Assembly: GCA_039649115.1 (NCBI GenBank) | Contig: JBBWZQ010000057.1 | Span: forward strand, 5,353-69,352 | Source: DATEJJ01 sp039649115 | GTDB taxonomy: Bacteria > Actinomycetota > Actinomycetes > Mycobacteriales > Micromonosporaceae | Direction of reading: 5' to 3' | DNA: 64,000 nt | Shown: one piece after another, positions 43,000 through 50,704 of the stretch | Layout of the letters: each line of letters opens with the position of its first letter | Position numbering within the stretch: position 1 is the first letter of the stretch | The notes under the pieces: generated by a model | Told to the model about the DNA's origin: nothing | Database searches by the model: none | The model's input: only the letters and a program-made list of their open reading frames with translations | Position numbers and translations under genes: made by a program

Positions 43000-43314
43000 T
43001 TACCTGCCGGTCGAGATGCCGGTCACCTTCACGCGGGTCAGCGGCTGGCGGTGACCCTGGCGCTTGTGGTAGCCGGTCTTGCTCTTGAACTTGTGGATCC
43101 GGATCTTGGGGCCCTTGGTGTGCTCGACGACCTCCGCCGTCACCGCCACGCTGGCCAGTTGTGCCGCGTCGGTCACCAGGTCTTCGCCGTCCACCAGCAG
43201 CACCGCCGCCAACGACACACCGTCGCCGGGCTTGCCGACGAGCTTCTCGACCTCGATCACGTCGCCCTCGGCAACCTTGTACTGCTTGCCGCCGGTCTTG
43301 ACGATCGCGTACAT
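43000..43314 (-). CDS. rplU: 50S ribosomal protein L21
   Basis: The 104-residue protein starts MYAIVKTGGKQYKVAEGD and ends with KSKTGYHKRQGHRQPLTRVKV, the L21 signatures. It binds 23S rRNA. The upstream 146 bases probably hold the promoter and leader of the rplU-rpmA-obgE operon, but I could not identify a structured leader. Confidence 0.97.
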   Translation of the reverse strand: MYAIVKTGGKQYKVAEGDVIEVEKLVGKPGDGVSLAAVLLVDGEDLVTDAAQLASVAVTAEVVEHTKGPKIRIHKFKSKTGYHKRQGHRQPLTRVKVTGISTGR

Positions 43315-43460
43315 CGGACGCGGACTCCCTGTCGTTTGAGGCTGACCAGCGTGGCCGCTGGTGGATGGATCACGGTGCGCACAGACATGCGACAACCCGA
43401 GCGTGGGCCGGATGCAAGGGTACGCCATGGGTACCGGTACTCCCAAACCGGAGGGAGGGC

Positions 43461-43985
43461 TCAGACGCACACCTTGTTCATCTCGTCCGTCGCCCGGGTC
43501 AGCTTCTCGATCACCGGAGCCAGATCGGACGCGGACCTGACGCCGGACAGCAGGGCCGGATCGGTCGCCAGCGTGGTGATCTGATCGGCCGTGTGCCGGG
43601 CGGCCGCCCGCACCTCGCTGTCGTCCGCCGGGCCGGCCGCCGTCCGGATCTTGGTGGCCAGCGTCCTGAGCCGCCCCTGCGCGCTGGTCCGCGCCTTGTC
43701 CGCCGCGGCCTTGTTGCCGCCGGTCAGGTGCCCGGCCAGGGTGCCGAGGTCGCCCCCGAAGGCGGCGGCACCCTCGGCGATGGCCCGGTTGATCGTGTCA
43801 CACACCTGCCTCGTGTCGGCCGTCACGGGGACGGAGGCACGGGTGGACGGGCTCGCCGGCACGGCCGCGCCGGCCGGACTCGTACCGCCGGCCGACGGGG
43901 TACCGCCCCCGTTGGCGGCACAGCCGGCGAGGCCGACCACCATCGCGGCCATCGGGGCCAGGCTCAGCACGGCCAGGCGTCGCAT
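43461..43985 (-). CDS. Putative lipoprotein between rne and rplU
   Basis: The 174-residue protein has a signal peptide ending in the lipobox LAGC, an Ala/Ser/Pro/Gly-rich spacer, and an all-helical Ala-rich domain (residues about 60-174, starting TRQVCDTINRAIAEG) ending in NKVCV, so the two cysteines could pair. The function is unknown. The ATG at 43985 gives the right signal peptide. It is a lineage-specific insertion into the usual rplU/rne order. Confidence 0.8.
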   Translation of the reverse strand: MRRLAVLSLAPMAAMVVGLAGCAANGGGTPSAGGTSPAGAAVPASPSTRASVPVTADTRQVCDTINRAIAEGAAAFGGDLGTLAGHLTGGNKAAADKARTSAQGRLRTLATKIRTAAGPADDSEVRAAARHTADQITTLATDPALLSGVRSASDLAPVIEKLTRATDEMNKVCV

Positions 43986-44108
43986 CAATGCTCCTCGTGA
44001 TCTCTCCGCTGCCGGTTCACACAGCTCCCGGTCACACACAGGGGCGAAGTCTACGCACGCCACGCAAGCTTCGGATCGAACGGTCTCAATACCAAGAGGC
44101 CGTACACG

Positions 44109-47100
44109 TCAGGGACGGGTGCGCCGCCGCGAGGCCCAGATCACCCGGCGCCGGCCGCCCAGCACCGCGCTGGCGGGCTCGGCCGAGGTCCCCGGGACGC
44201 CGTCGCCCCGGCTGTCGACCGCGTCGGGATCATCGGCAGAGGCCCGGAAATGCCCGTTTTCCCCGACCGGTACCGTGCCGATCGGCTCGAACTCGGCCTC
44301 CCCGCTGTCGCCGCGATCCTCGGCCGCGTCCGCCTCGATCGTGTCGAGGAGATCCTCCTCCGCGAGGTCGTCCTCGGCGAGATCCTCGTCCGCGAGATCG
44401 TCGGACCCGAGCCGCTCCGCGAGATCATCGGACCCGAGCCGCTCCGCGAGATCGTCGGACCCGAGCCGTTCCACCGAGTCGTCGTCCGAGTCGAGATCGT
44501 CGTCGGCCAGGTCGGGGGCCACCGCGGCACGGCCGGTGCCGGCCCACTCCGCGCCGGCCAGCGCCGGCGCCTCCTCGTCCAGCTGGTCCGGCTCGGCGGT
44601 GGCGGGCACCGCCGCGGCACCCCGGCGCCCGCGCCGGCGCCCGGTCGGGGCCGCCACCGGCTCCGGGGCCACCTTCGCCGGCTGCCGGCGCTCGGACACC
44701 GGATCGGTGTGGATGATCAGGCCGCGGCCCTTGCAGTGCTCGCAGGTCTCGCTGAACGCCTCCAGCAGGCCCTGGCCGATCCGCTTGCGCGTCATCTGCA
44801 CCAGCCCCAGCGAGGTGATCTCGGTGACCTGGTGCTTGGTGCGGTCGCGCCCGAGGCACTCGGTCAGCCGGCGCAGCACCAGGTCGCGGTTGGACTCCAG
44901 CACCATGTCGATGAAGTCGATCACGATGATGCCGCCCTGGTCGCGCAGCCGCAGCTGGCGCACGATCTCCTCGGCCGCCTCCAGGTTGTTGCGGGTGACC
45001 GTCTCCTCTAGGTTGCCGCCGGTACCGGTGTACTTCCCGGTGTTGACGTCGATCACCGTCATCGCCTCGGTACGGTCGATCACGAGCGAGCCGCCGGAGG
45101 GCAGGTACACCTTGCGGTCCAGGCCCTTGAGGATCTGCTCGTCGATCCGGCGCTCGACGAAGACGTCGGCGCGGCCGGTGTGCCGGTGCAGCCGCGGAAC
45201 GAGGTCCGGCGAGACGTGCTTGAGGTACATCTCGACCATCTCGTACGCGTCCGGGCCTTGGATCACGAGTTCCTTGAAGTCCTCGTTGAACAGGTCCCGG
45301 ACCACCCTGATCACCAGGTCCGGCTCCTCGTACAGGAGTACCGGCGCGCCACCCTCGGCCGCCTTCGCCTGGATGTCCGACCACTGCGCCTGCAGGCGGG
45401 TGACGTCACGCTCCAGCTCGTCGGCCGCGGCACCCTCGGCGGCGGTACGGACGATCACGCCCGCGCCGTCGGGGATGAGGTCCTTGAGGACGTCGCGCAG
45501 CCGCCGCCGCTCGTTGTCCGGCAGCTTGCGGCTGATCCCGGAGGCGTTGCCGTGCGGCACGTACACCAGGTGCCGGCCGGACAGCGCGATGTGGCTGCTC
45601 AGCCGGGCACCCTTGTGCCCGATCGGGTCCTTGGTCACCTGCACCAGCACCGAGTCGCCCGACTTGAGGGCCTGCTCGATCGAGCGCGCCCGACCCTCCA
45701 GGCCGGTGGCGTCCCAGTTGACCTCGCCGGCGTACAGCACGGCGTTGCGCCCGCGCCCGATGTCGACGAAGGCCGCCTCCATGCTGGGCAGCACGTTCTG
45801 CACCTTGCCCAGGTACACGTTGCCGACCATCGAGGCCGTGCTCGCCCGGGTCACGTAGTGCTCCACGAGCACGCCGTCCTCGAGCACGCCGATCTGGGTG
45901 CGGTCGCCCCGTTCCCGGATCACCATGGCGCGGTCGACCGCCTCGCGGCGGGCCAGGAACTCCGACTCGGACAGGATCGGCGGCCGGGTGCGGCGCTGTT
46001 CCCGGCCGTCCCGGCGGCGCTGGCGCTTGGCCTCCAGCCGGGTGGATCCGGATACCCCCTGCACCTCGTCCCGGGGTGCCCTCGGCTGCCGGACCTTCAC
46101 GACCGTGACCACGCCGTCCTCGGCCGTCTCGGTCGCCTCGTTGGCCGAGGAGCCGCGGCGGCGGCGCCGCCGGCGGCGGGTCAGCGGCTCGTCGGCCTCG
46201 GCCTCCTCCTCCGCCTCGGGCTCCTCCCCGGCGGCCTCGGCGCCGGGCTCGTCGTCCTCGCCGAATTCCTCGCCGTGCGTGCCGCGGCCCCGGCCGCGGC
46301 CGCGGCGGCCGCGCCGGCGGCGCCGCCGGCCGCCGACCATCTCGTATTCGTCGTCGTCCTCGGTGTCCTCGGCCTCTTCGGCCTCCGCGGTGCCGGTCTC
46401 CGCGGCCGTCTCCACAGGTTCGGGGGTACGCCGGGAGCGGCGCCGGGACCGTGAGCGGCCAGTCTCCCCGGCCTCCTCGGCCTCGTCCCTGGACTCGGCA
46501 CCGCGAGACTCGGCACCGCGCGATTCGGCACCGCGAGACTCGGCACCGCGCGATTCGGGACCGCGAGACTCGGCACCGCGTGACTCCGCCGGGCGGGACC
46601 CGCCGGCACGGGACGCGGCGGCGCGGGATCTGGTGGCCCTCGGCGCGGGACCGCCGGGCTCGACGCCACCGGCCTGCGCGGCACCGGCGTCCGCGGCGCG
46701 GGACTCGACCGGCTCGACCGGTACCTCCGGCGCCATGAACAGGACGGTGGCGGCGGCCGGTGCCTTGCGCCGCCGGCTCGGTGGCGCCTCGACCGCCTCG
46801 GCCGGTGGCGGGACCGGCGCGGCGCCCGGCTCCTCGCCCGCGACCGGGGCCGCCACCGAGGTGGCCGCCTTCCGGCGGCGGCTGCGGGGCGCCGGGGCTT
46901 CCGTACCCTCCTGGGCTTCTTGTGTAGACACGCCGGGTTCATCGGTGTCGGCGGCGCGCCGGCGGCGCCGGCTGGCCCGCGCGGGTGGCGCGTTCTCGGC
47001 GTCCGGAGCGGACGAGGGCTGCTCGCCCCCGGCCGGCTCCACGCTGTCGGTGGTCGCCGGCTCCGCCGCGGCCTTGGTCGTGCGCCGACGCGTCGGGCGC

Positions 47101-47183
47101 GCCCGGCGGGTCGTACCGGTCCCGCCGGCATCGCCGGCTGGCTGGGCGGCGGTCTGCTCGCCTGTTGGCTCGTTTTCGAGCAT
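44109..47183 (-). CDS. rne: Ribonuclease E/G with long acidic and Arg-rich extensions
   Basis: The 1024-residue protein has a central Rne/Rng catalytic core (about residues 450-850): an S1-like domain (GNVYLGKVQNVLPSMEAAFVDIGRGRNAVLYAGEV), the metal residues in VIDVNTGKY and IIVIDFIDM, and the Zn-link CEHCKGRG. The N-terminal 400 residues are low-complexity, with six or seven AESRG repeats (15-bp DNA unit) and Arg clusters. The C-terminal tail is acidic, with GSDDLAERL repeats. It cuts mRNA and processes rRNA; the extensions should bind degradosome partners and RNA. I choose the ATG at 47183; GGAG lies about 14 bases before, slightly far. Confidence 0.93.
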   Translation of the reverse strand: MLENEPTGEQTAAQPAGDAGGTGTTRRARPTRRRTTKAAAEPATTDSVEPAGGEQPSSAPDAENAPPARASRRRRRAADTDEPGVSTQEAQEGTEAPAPRSRRRKAATSVAAPVAGEEPGAAPVPPPAEAVEAPPSRRRKAPAAATVLFMAPEVPVEPVESRAADAGAAQAGGVEPGGPAPRATRSRAAASRAGGSRPAESRGAESRGPESRGAESRGAESRGAESRGAESRDEAEEAGETGRSRSRRRSRRTPEPVETAAETGTAEAEEAEDTEDDDEYEMVGGRRRRRRGRRGRGRGRGTHGEEFGEDDEPGAEAAGEEPEAEEEAEADEPLTRRRRRRRRGSSANEATETAEDGVVTVVKVRQPRAPRDEVQGVSGSTRLEAKRQRRRDGREQRRTRPPILSESEFLARREAVDRAMVIRERGDRTQIGVLEDGVLVEHYVTRASTASMVGNVYLGKVQNVLPSMEAAFVDIGRGRNAVLYAGEVNWDATGLEGRARSIEQALKSGDSVLVQVTKDPIGHKGARLSSHIALSGRHLVYVPHGNASGISRKLPDNERRRLRDVLKDLIPDGAGVIVRTAAEGAAADELERDVTRLQAQWSDIQAKAAEGGAPVLLYEEPDLVIRVVRDLFNEDFKELVIQGPDAYEMVEMYLKHVSPDLVPRLHRHTGRADVFVERRIDEQILKGLDRKVYLPSGGSLVIDRTEAMTVIDVNTGKYTGTGGNLEETVTRNNLEAAEEIVRQLRLRDQGGIIVIDFIDMVLESNRDLVLRRLTECLGRDRTKHQVTEITSLGLVQMTRKRIGQGLLEAFSETCEHCKGRGLIIHTDPVSERRQPAKVAPEPVAAPTGRRRGRRGAAAVPATAEPDQLDEEAPALAGAEWAGTGRAAVAPDLADDDLDSDDDSVERLGSDDLAERLGSDDLAERLGSDDLADEDLAEDDLAEEDLLDTIEADAAEDRGDSGEAEFEPIGTVPVGENGHFRASADDPDAVDSRGDGVPGTSAEPASAVLGGRRRVIWASRRRTRP
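44393..44473. repeat. 27-bp tandem repeat in the C-terminal part of rne
   Basis: About three near-identical 27-bp units encode the nine-residue GSDDLAERL repeat; they differ by one or two bases. A degenerate DLADEDLAEDDLAEEDL run follows. The repeat is within the acidic tail. Confidence 0.85.
46501..46590. repeat. 15-bp tandem repeat in the N-terminal part of rne
   Basis: Six copies of a 15-bp unit (CCGCGAGACTCGGCA with changes) begin at 46501, 46516, 46531, 46546, 46561 and 46576 and encode AESRG or PESRG on the minus strand. The repeat lies in the disordered N-terminal extension. Confidence 0.88.
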
Positions 47184-47301
47184 GTCGGAACGTTCTCCAG
47201 TTCTGGCTTCCCCGGGCGCGTTGCCGCAGCCACGCAGGGACGCCGCGTGTGTTCCCGCCATCCGCGCCGGAGCGCGGGTGGTGCGAAGTCTCCAGCTCCG
47301 T

Positions 47302-48036
47302 CTAAGCCGGCGGAGCTCCGATGACTGCCTGGTCGCGGTCCGCCAGCAGCGGATCCACGAGTCCCCCCTGCGCGGTGAGCGTGCCCTGGGCCAGCCGCGT
47401 CACCATTGGTGGTGCCGGCGGCTCCAGGTCGGCCACGACGCGCAGACCGGAAAGGACGTCATCGGGTCGTACGGACGGGGTCACCTGCCGTACGACAAGG
47501 TCGAGTATCGCACACCGTGCCGCGTTGACCCCGGAAGGTGCCCCCATTGACGTGAGGCGGACCACCGGACTCCGTGCGTCAAACGTGCGCCGGCCCTGTT
47601 TCGTGAGCCGCTCGACCAGCACCTCGGGCGCGTCGAGGAACGCGGTGACGGCCCGGGAGAGCTGCTCCAAAGGTACCCCGGCCAGCTCGATGCGCCAGTG
47701 CGACGCATCGATCCGGTCGGCCAGGCCGGCGCCCTGTGCGGCCACCGCCTCCAGCACGTCCAGCCCGGGCGACAGCGCGGCGTCCAGGGCGTCCCGTACC
47801 TGGTCGGGCTCGACCGGGCGGCGTACCGCGATCTCCAGGTACTCCGCCTCGCTGGCCACTCCGGTCGGCGCCGCGCTGGCGTACGAGATCCGCGGGTGCG
47901 GACTGAAGCCGTGCGAGAAGGCGATCGGCACCCCCGCCCGCAGTACCGCCCGTTCGAACGCGCGAGCAAAGTCACGGTGTGAGGTGAATCGCATCGGCCC
48001 CCGCTTGGCGTACCGCAGGCGGATCCGCTGGACCAC
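47302..48036 (-). CDS. DUF2344/TIGR03936 partner protein of the adjacent radical-SAM enzyme
   Basis: The product belongs to the TIGR03936 family, found next to or fused to TIGR03960 radical-SAM proteins. Motifs: RYAKRGPMRFTSHRDFARAFERAVLRAGVP, SHGFSPHPRISYASA, EYLEIAV. The GTG at 48036 (244 residues) is the first normal start. However, 10-11 upstream codons (encoding KRQPDNPQDP) resemble the usual family N-terminus, and two GGAG boxes lie before them, without any ATG, GTG or TTG. The real start may be a rare codon such as ATC, or a base may be wrong. The function is unknown. Confidence 0.85.
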   Translation of the reverse strand: MVQRIRLRYAKRGPMRFTSHRDFARAFERAVLRAGVPIAFSHGFSPHPRISYASAAPTGVASEAEYLEIAVRRPVEPDQVRDALDAALSPGLDVLEAVAAQGAGLADRIDASHWRIELAGVPLEQLSRAVTAFLDAPEVLVERLTKQGRRTFDARSPVVRLTSMGAPSGVNAARCAILDLVVRQVTPSVRPDDVLSGLRVVADLEPPAPPMVTRLAQGTLTAQGGLVDPLLADRDQAVIGAPPA

Positions 48037-48084
48037 CGGGTCCTGGGGATTGTCCGGCTGTCGCTTGACGATCTCCTGATCTCC

Positions 48085-50007
48085 TTACTGCGATACGGGG
48101 GTGAGCGGGAGCAGTTTGCGACCCGTGGGCCCGATCTGGATCTCGGTGTCCATGCTCGGGCACACGCCGCAGTCGAAGCACGGCGTCCAGCGGCAGTCGT
48201 CCTGCTCGTACCCGGACAGCGCGTCCTGCCAGTCCTGCCACAGCCAGTCCTTGTCCAGGCCGGAGTCCAGGTGGTCCCAGGGCAGTACCTCAAGCTCGTC
48301 ACGCTCGCGCGTGGTGAACCAGTCCAGGTCGACCCCGAAGCCGGGCAGCACCTGGGCGGCCGCGTCCACCCAGCGCTGGTACGAGAAGTGCTCGGACCAG
48401 CCGTCGAACCGCCCGCCCAGCTCCCAGACCCGGCGGATCACCGCGCCGATCCGCCGGTCGCCACGGGACAGGAGGCTCTCGATGTGCGAGGGCTTTCCGT
48501 CGTGGTAGCGGTAGCCGATGGCCCGGCCCAGCGACCGGTCCGCGTTGATCGCCTGCTTGAGCAGCTTCAACCGGTTGTCGATGGTCTCCGGTGCGGTCAT
48601 CCCCACCCACTGGAACGGGGTGTGCGGCTTGGGTACGAAGCCGCCGATGGAGACCGTGCAGCGCACGTCGCGGCTGCCGGTCGCCTCCCGCCCGGCGCGG
48701 ATCACCTCGTGCGCCAGCCGGGCGATCTGCACCACGTCGTCGTCGGTCTCGGTGGGCAGGCCACACATGAAGTACAGCTTCACCTGCCGCCAGCCGTGCG
48801 TGTACGCGGTGACGACCGTACGGATCAGATCCTCCTCGGTGACCATCTTGTTGATCACTTTGCGGATCCGCTCCGAGCCGCCCTCCGGCGCGAAGGTCAG
48901 GCCGCTGCGCCGCCCGTTTCGGGACAGCTCCTCGGCCAGCGTGATGTTGAACGCGTCCACCCGGGTGCTGGGCAGCGACAGCGAGATGTTCTCGCCCTCG
49001 TACCGGTCGGCCAGGCCCTTCGCCACCTCGGCGATCTCCGAGTGGTCGGCCGAGGACAGCGACAGCAGCCCGACGTCGTCGAAGCCCGAGTTCGCCAGCC
49101 CCTGCTCGACCATGTCGCCGATCGTGGTGATCGAGCGCTCCCGCACCGGCCTGGTGATCATCCCGGCCTGGCAGAACCGGCAGCCCCGGGTGCAGCCGCG
49201 GAAGATCTCCACGGCGTACCGCTCGTGCACGGTCTCGGCGAGCGGCACCAGCGGCTTCTTCGGGTACGGCCAGGCGTCCAGGTCCATCGTGGTGCGCTTG
49301 TGCACCCGGAACGGCACGCCCGCCCGATTGGGCACCACCCGCTGGATCCGACCGTCGGGCAGGTAGTCGACGTCGTAGCAGCGCGGCACGTAGACGTTTC
49401 CGGTGCCGGCCAGGCGCAGCAGCAGGCCGTCGCGCCCGCCCGGCCGCCCGGCCGCCTTCCAGTCCCGCACGATCGCGCTGATCTCCAGTACCGACTCCTC
49501 GCCGTCACCCAGCACCGCGGCGTCGATGAACTCGGCGATCGGCTCCGGGTTGAACGAGGCGTGCCCGCCGGCGATCACCAGCGGGTGCTCCCCGCCCCGG
49601 TCGGCCGCGGCCAGCGGGATGCCGGCGAGGTCGAGCGCGGTGAGCAGGTTGGTGTAGCCCAGCTCGGTGGCGAAGGACACGCCCAACAGGTCGAACGCGC
49701 CGACCGGCCGGTGCGCCTCCACCGTGAACTGCGGTACGGCGTGCTCGCGCATCAGCGCTTCGAGGTCGGGCCAGACCGCGTAGGTGCGCTCCGCCAGCAC
49801 GTCGGGCAGCTCGTTGAGGATCTCGTACAGGATCTGGATGCCCTGGTTGGGCAGCCCGACCTCGTACGCGTCCGGATACATCAGCGCCCACCGTACGGAC
49901 GCCGAGTCCCAGTCCTTGACCACCGCGCCCAGTTCACCACCGACGTACTGGATGGGCTTGGTCACCCGGGGCAGCAGTTGCTCCAGCTTCGGCCAAACAC
50001 TCTCCAT
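48085..50007 (-). CDS. Radical-SAM protein of the TIGR03960 family
   Basis: The 640-residue enzyme has an N-terminal B12-binding-like domain (VGLPNQGIQILYEILNE, VIAGGHASFNPEP), then the radical-SAM site FRGCTRGCRFCQAG (cysteines near residue 272), and a C-terminal extension with FDCGVC, which might hold a second cluster. Its partner TIGR03936 follows 49 bases downstream. The pair often lies next to rne/rng, as here, which suggests modification of RNA or of the ribosome; this is inference. The ATG at 50007 gives the family start. Confidence 0.9.
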   Translation of the reverse strand: MESVWPKLEQLLPRVTKPIQYVGGELGAVVKDWDSASVRWALMYPDAYEVGLPNQGIQILYEILNELPDVLAERTYAVWPDLEALMREHAVPQFTVEAHRPVGAFDLLGVSFATELGYTNLLTALDLAGIPLAAADRGGEHPLVIAGGHASFNPEPIAEFIDAAVLGDGEESVLEISAIVRDWKAAGRPGGRDGLLLRLAGTGNVYVPRCYDVDYLPDGRIQRVVPNRAGVPFRVHKRTTMDLDAWPYPKKPLVPLAETVHERYAVEIFRGCTRGCRFCQAGMITRPVRERSITTIGDMVEQGLANSGFDDVGLLSLSSADHSEIAEVAKGLADRYEGENISLSLPSTRVDAFNITLAEELSRNGRRSGLTFAPEGGSERIRKVINKMVTEEDLIRTVVTAYTHGWRQVKLYFMCGLPTETDDDVVQIARLAHEVIRAGREATGSRDVRCTVSIGGFVPKPHTPFQWVGMTAPETIDNRLKLLKQAINADRSLGRAIGYRYHDGKPSHIESLLSRGDRRIGAVIRRVWELGGRFDGWSEHFSYQRWVDAAAQVLPGFGVDLDWFTTRERDELEVLPWDHLDSGLDKDWLWQDWQDALSGYEQDDCRWTPCFDCGVCPSMDTEIQIGPTGRKLLPLTPVSQ

Positions 50008-50018
50008 GGGGTCCAACA

Positions 50019-50699
50019 CTACGCGGAGGGCTCGTCCCGGGTTGCGTACCTGTCGACGTACTCCTGTCCGGAGAGACGGCGGATGTGCGCCATGATGTCG
50101 TCGGTGATCTCCCGCAGCAGCTTGGGGGTGCGCCGGCCGCCCGCGTGCTCCGAATAGTCGAGCGGGGCGCCCACCCGCATCCCGATCGAGTGGCCCAGCC
50201 GGGGCAGCCGGGCACCGATCGGCTGCACCCGGTCGGTGCCCATCATGGCGACCGGGATCACCGGCACGTTCGCCTCCAGCGCGATCCGGGCGATGCCGGT
50301 GCGCCCGCGGTACATGCGGCCGTCCGGGGAGCGGGTGCCTTCCGGGTAGATGCCGAACAGGCCGCCGTCCTTCAGCACCGCCAGCGCGATCTCCAGCGCG
50401 GTGAGCGCCGCCCGCCCGTTGCCCCGGTCCACCGGGATCTGCCGGATGCCGCGCATCAACGCCGAGGTCATCCGCCCCTTGATCCCGTCGCCGACGAAGT
50501 ACTCGGCCTTCGCCAGGAAGGTGATCTCCCTGGGCGCCAGCGCCGGCAGGAAGATCGAGTCGGCCACCGAGAGGTGGTTGCTCGCCAGGATGGCCGCACC
50601 CTCGGCCGGGATGTGCTCGAGGCCATGGGTCCAGGGTCGCCACAGGCCCCGGACCAGCGGGGCGACCGTGTACCTGCCGAATGTGTAGAGCGGAGCCAC
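50019..50699 (-). CDS. 1-acyl-sn-glycerol-3-phosphate acyltransferase family protein
   Basis: The 226-residue protein has the PlsC motifs NHLSVADS (His42, Asp47), ITFLAKAEYF, and YPEGTRS near residue 118. It transfers acyl chains in phospholipid or other lipid synthesis. The first 20 residues are moderately hydrophobic, so it is membrane-associated. It starts 5 bases after the ileS stop and so is probably in the same operon. The exact acceptor is unknown. Confidence 0.9.
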   Translation of the reverse strand: MAPLYTFGRYTVAPLVRGLWRPWTHGLEHIPAEGAAILASNHLSVADSIFLPALAPREITFLAKAEYFVGDGIKGRMTSALMRGIRQIPVDRGNGRAALTALEIALAVLKDGGLFGIYPEGTRSPDGRMYRGRTGIARIALEANVPVIPVAMMGTDRVQPIGARLPRLGHSIGMRVGAPLDYSEHAGGRRTPKLLREITDDIMAHIRRLSGQEYVDRYATRDEPSA

Positions 50700-50704
50700 C
50701 CGAT

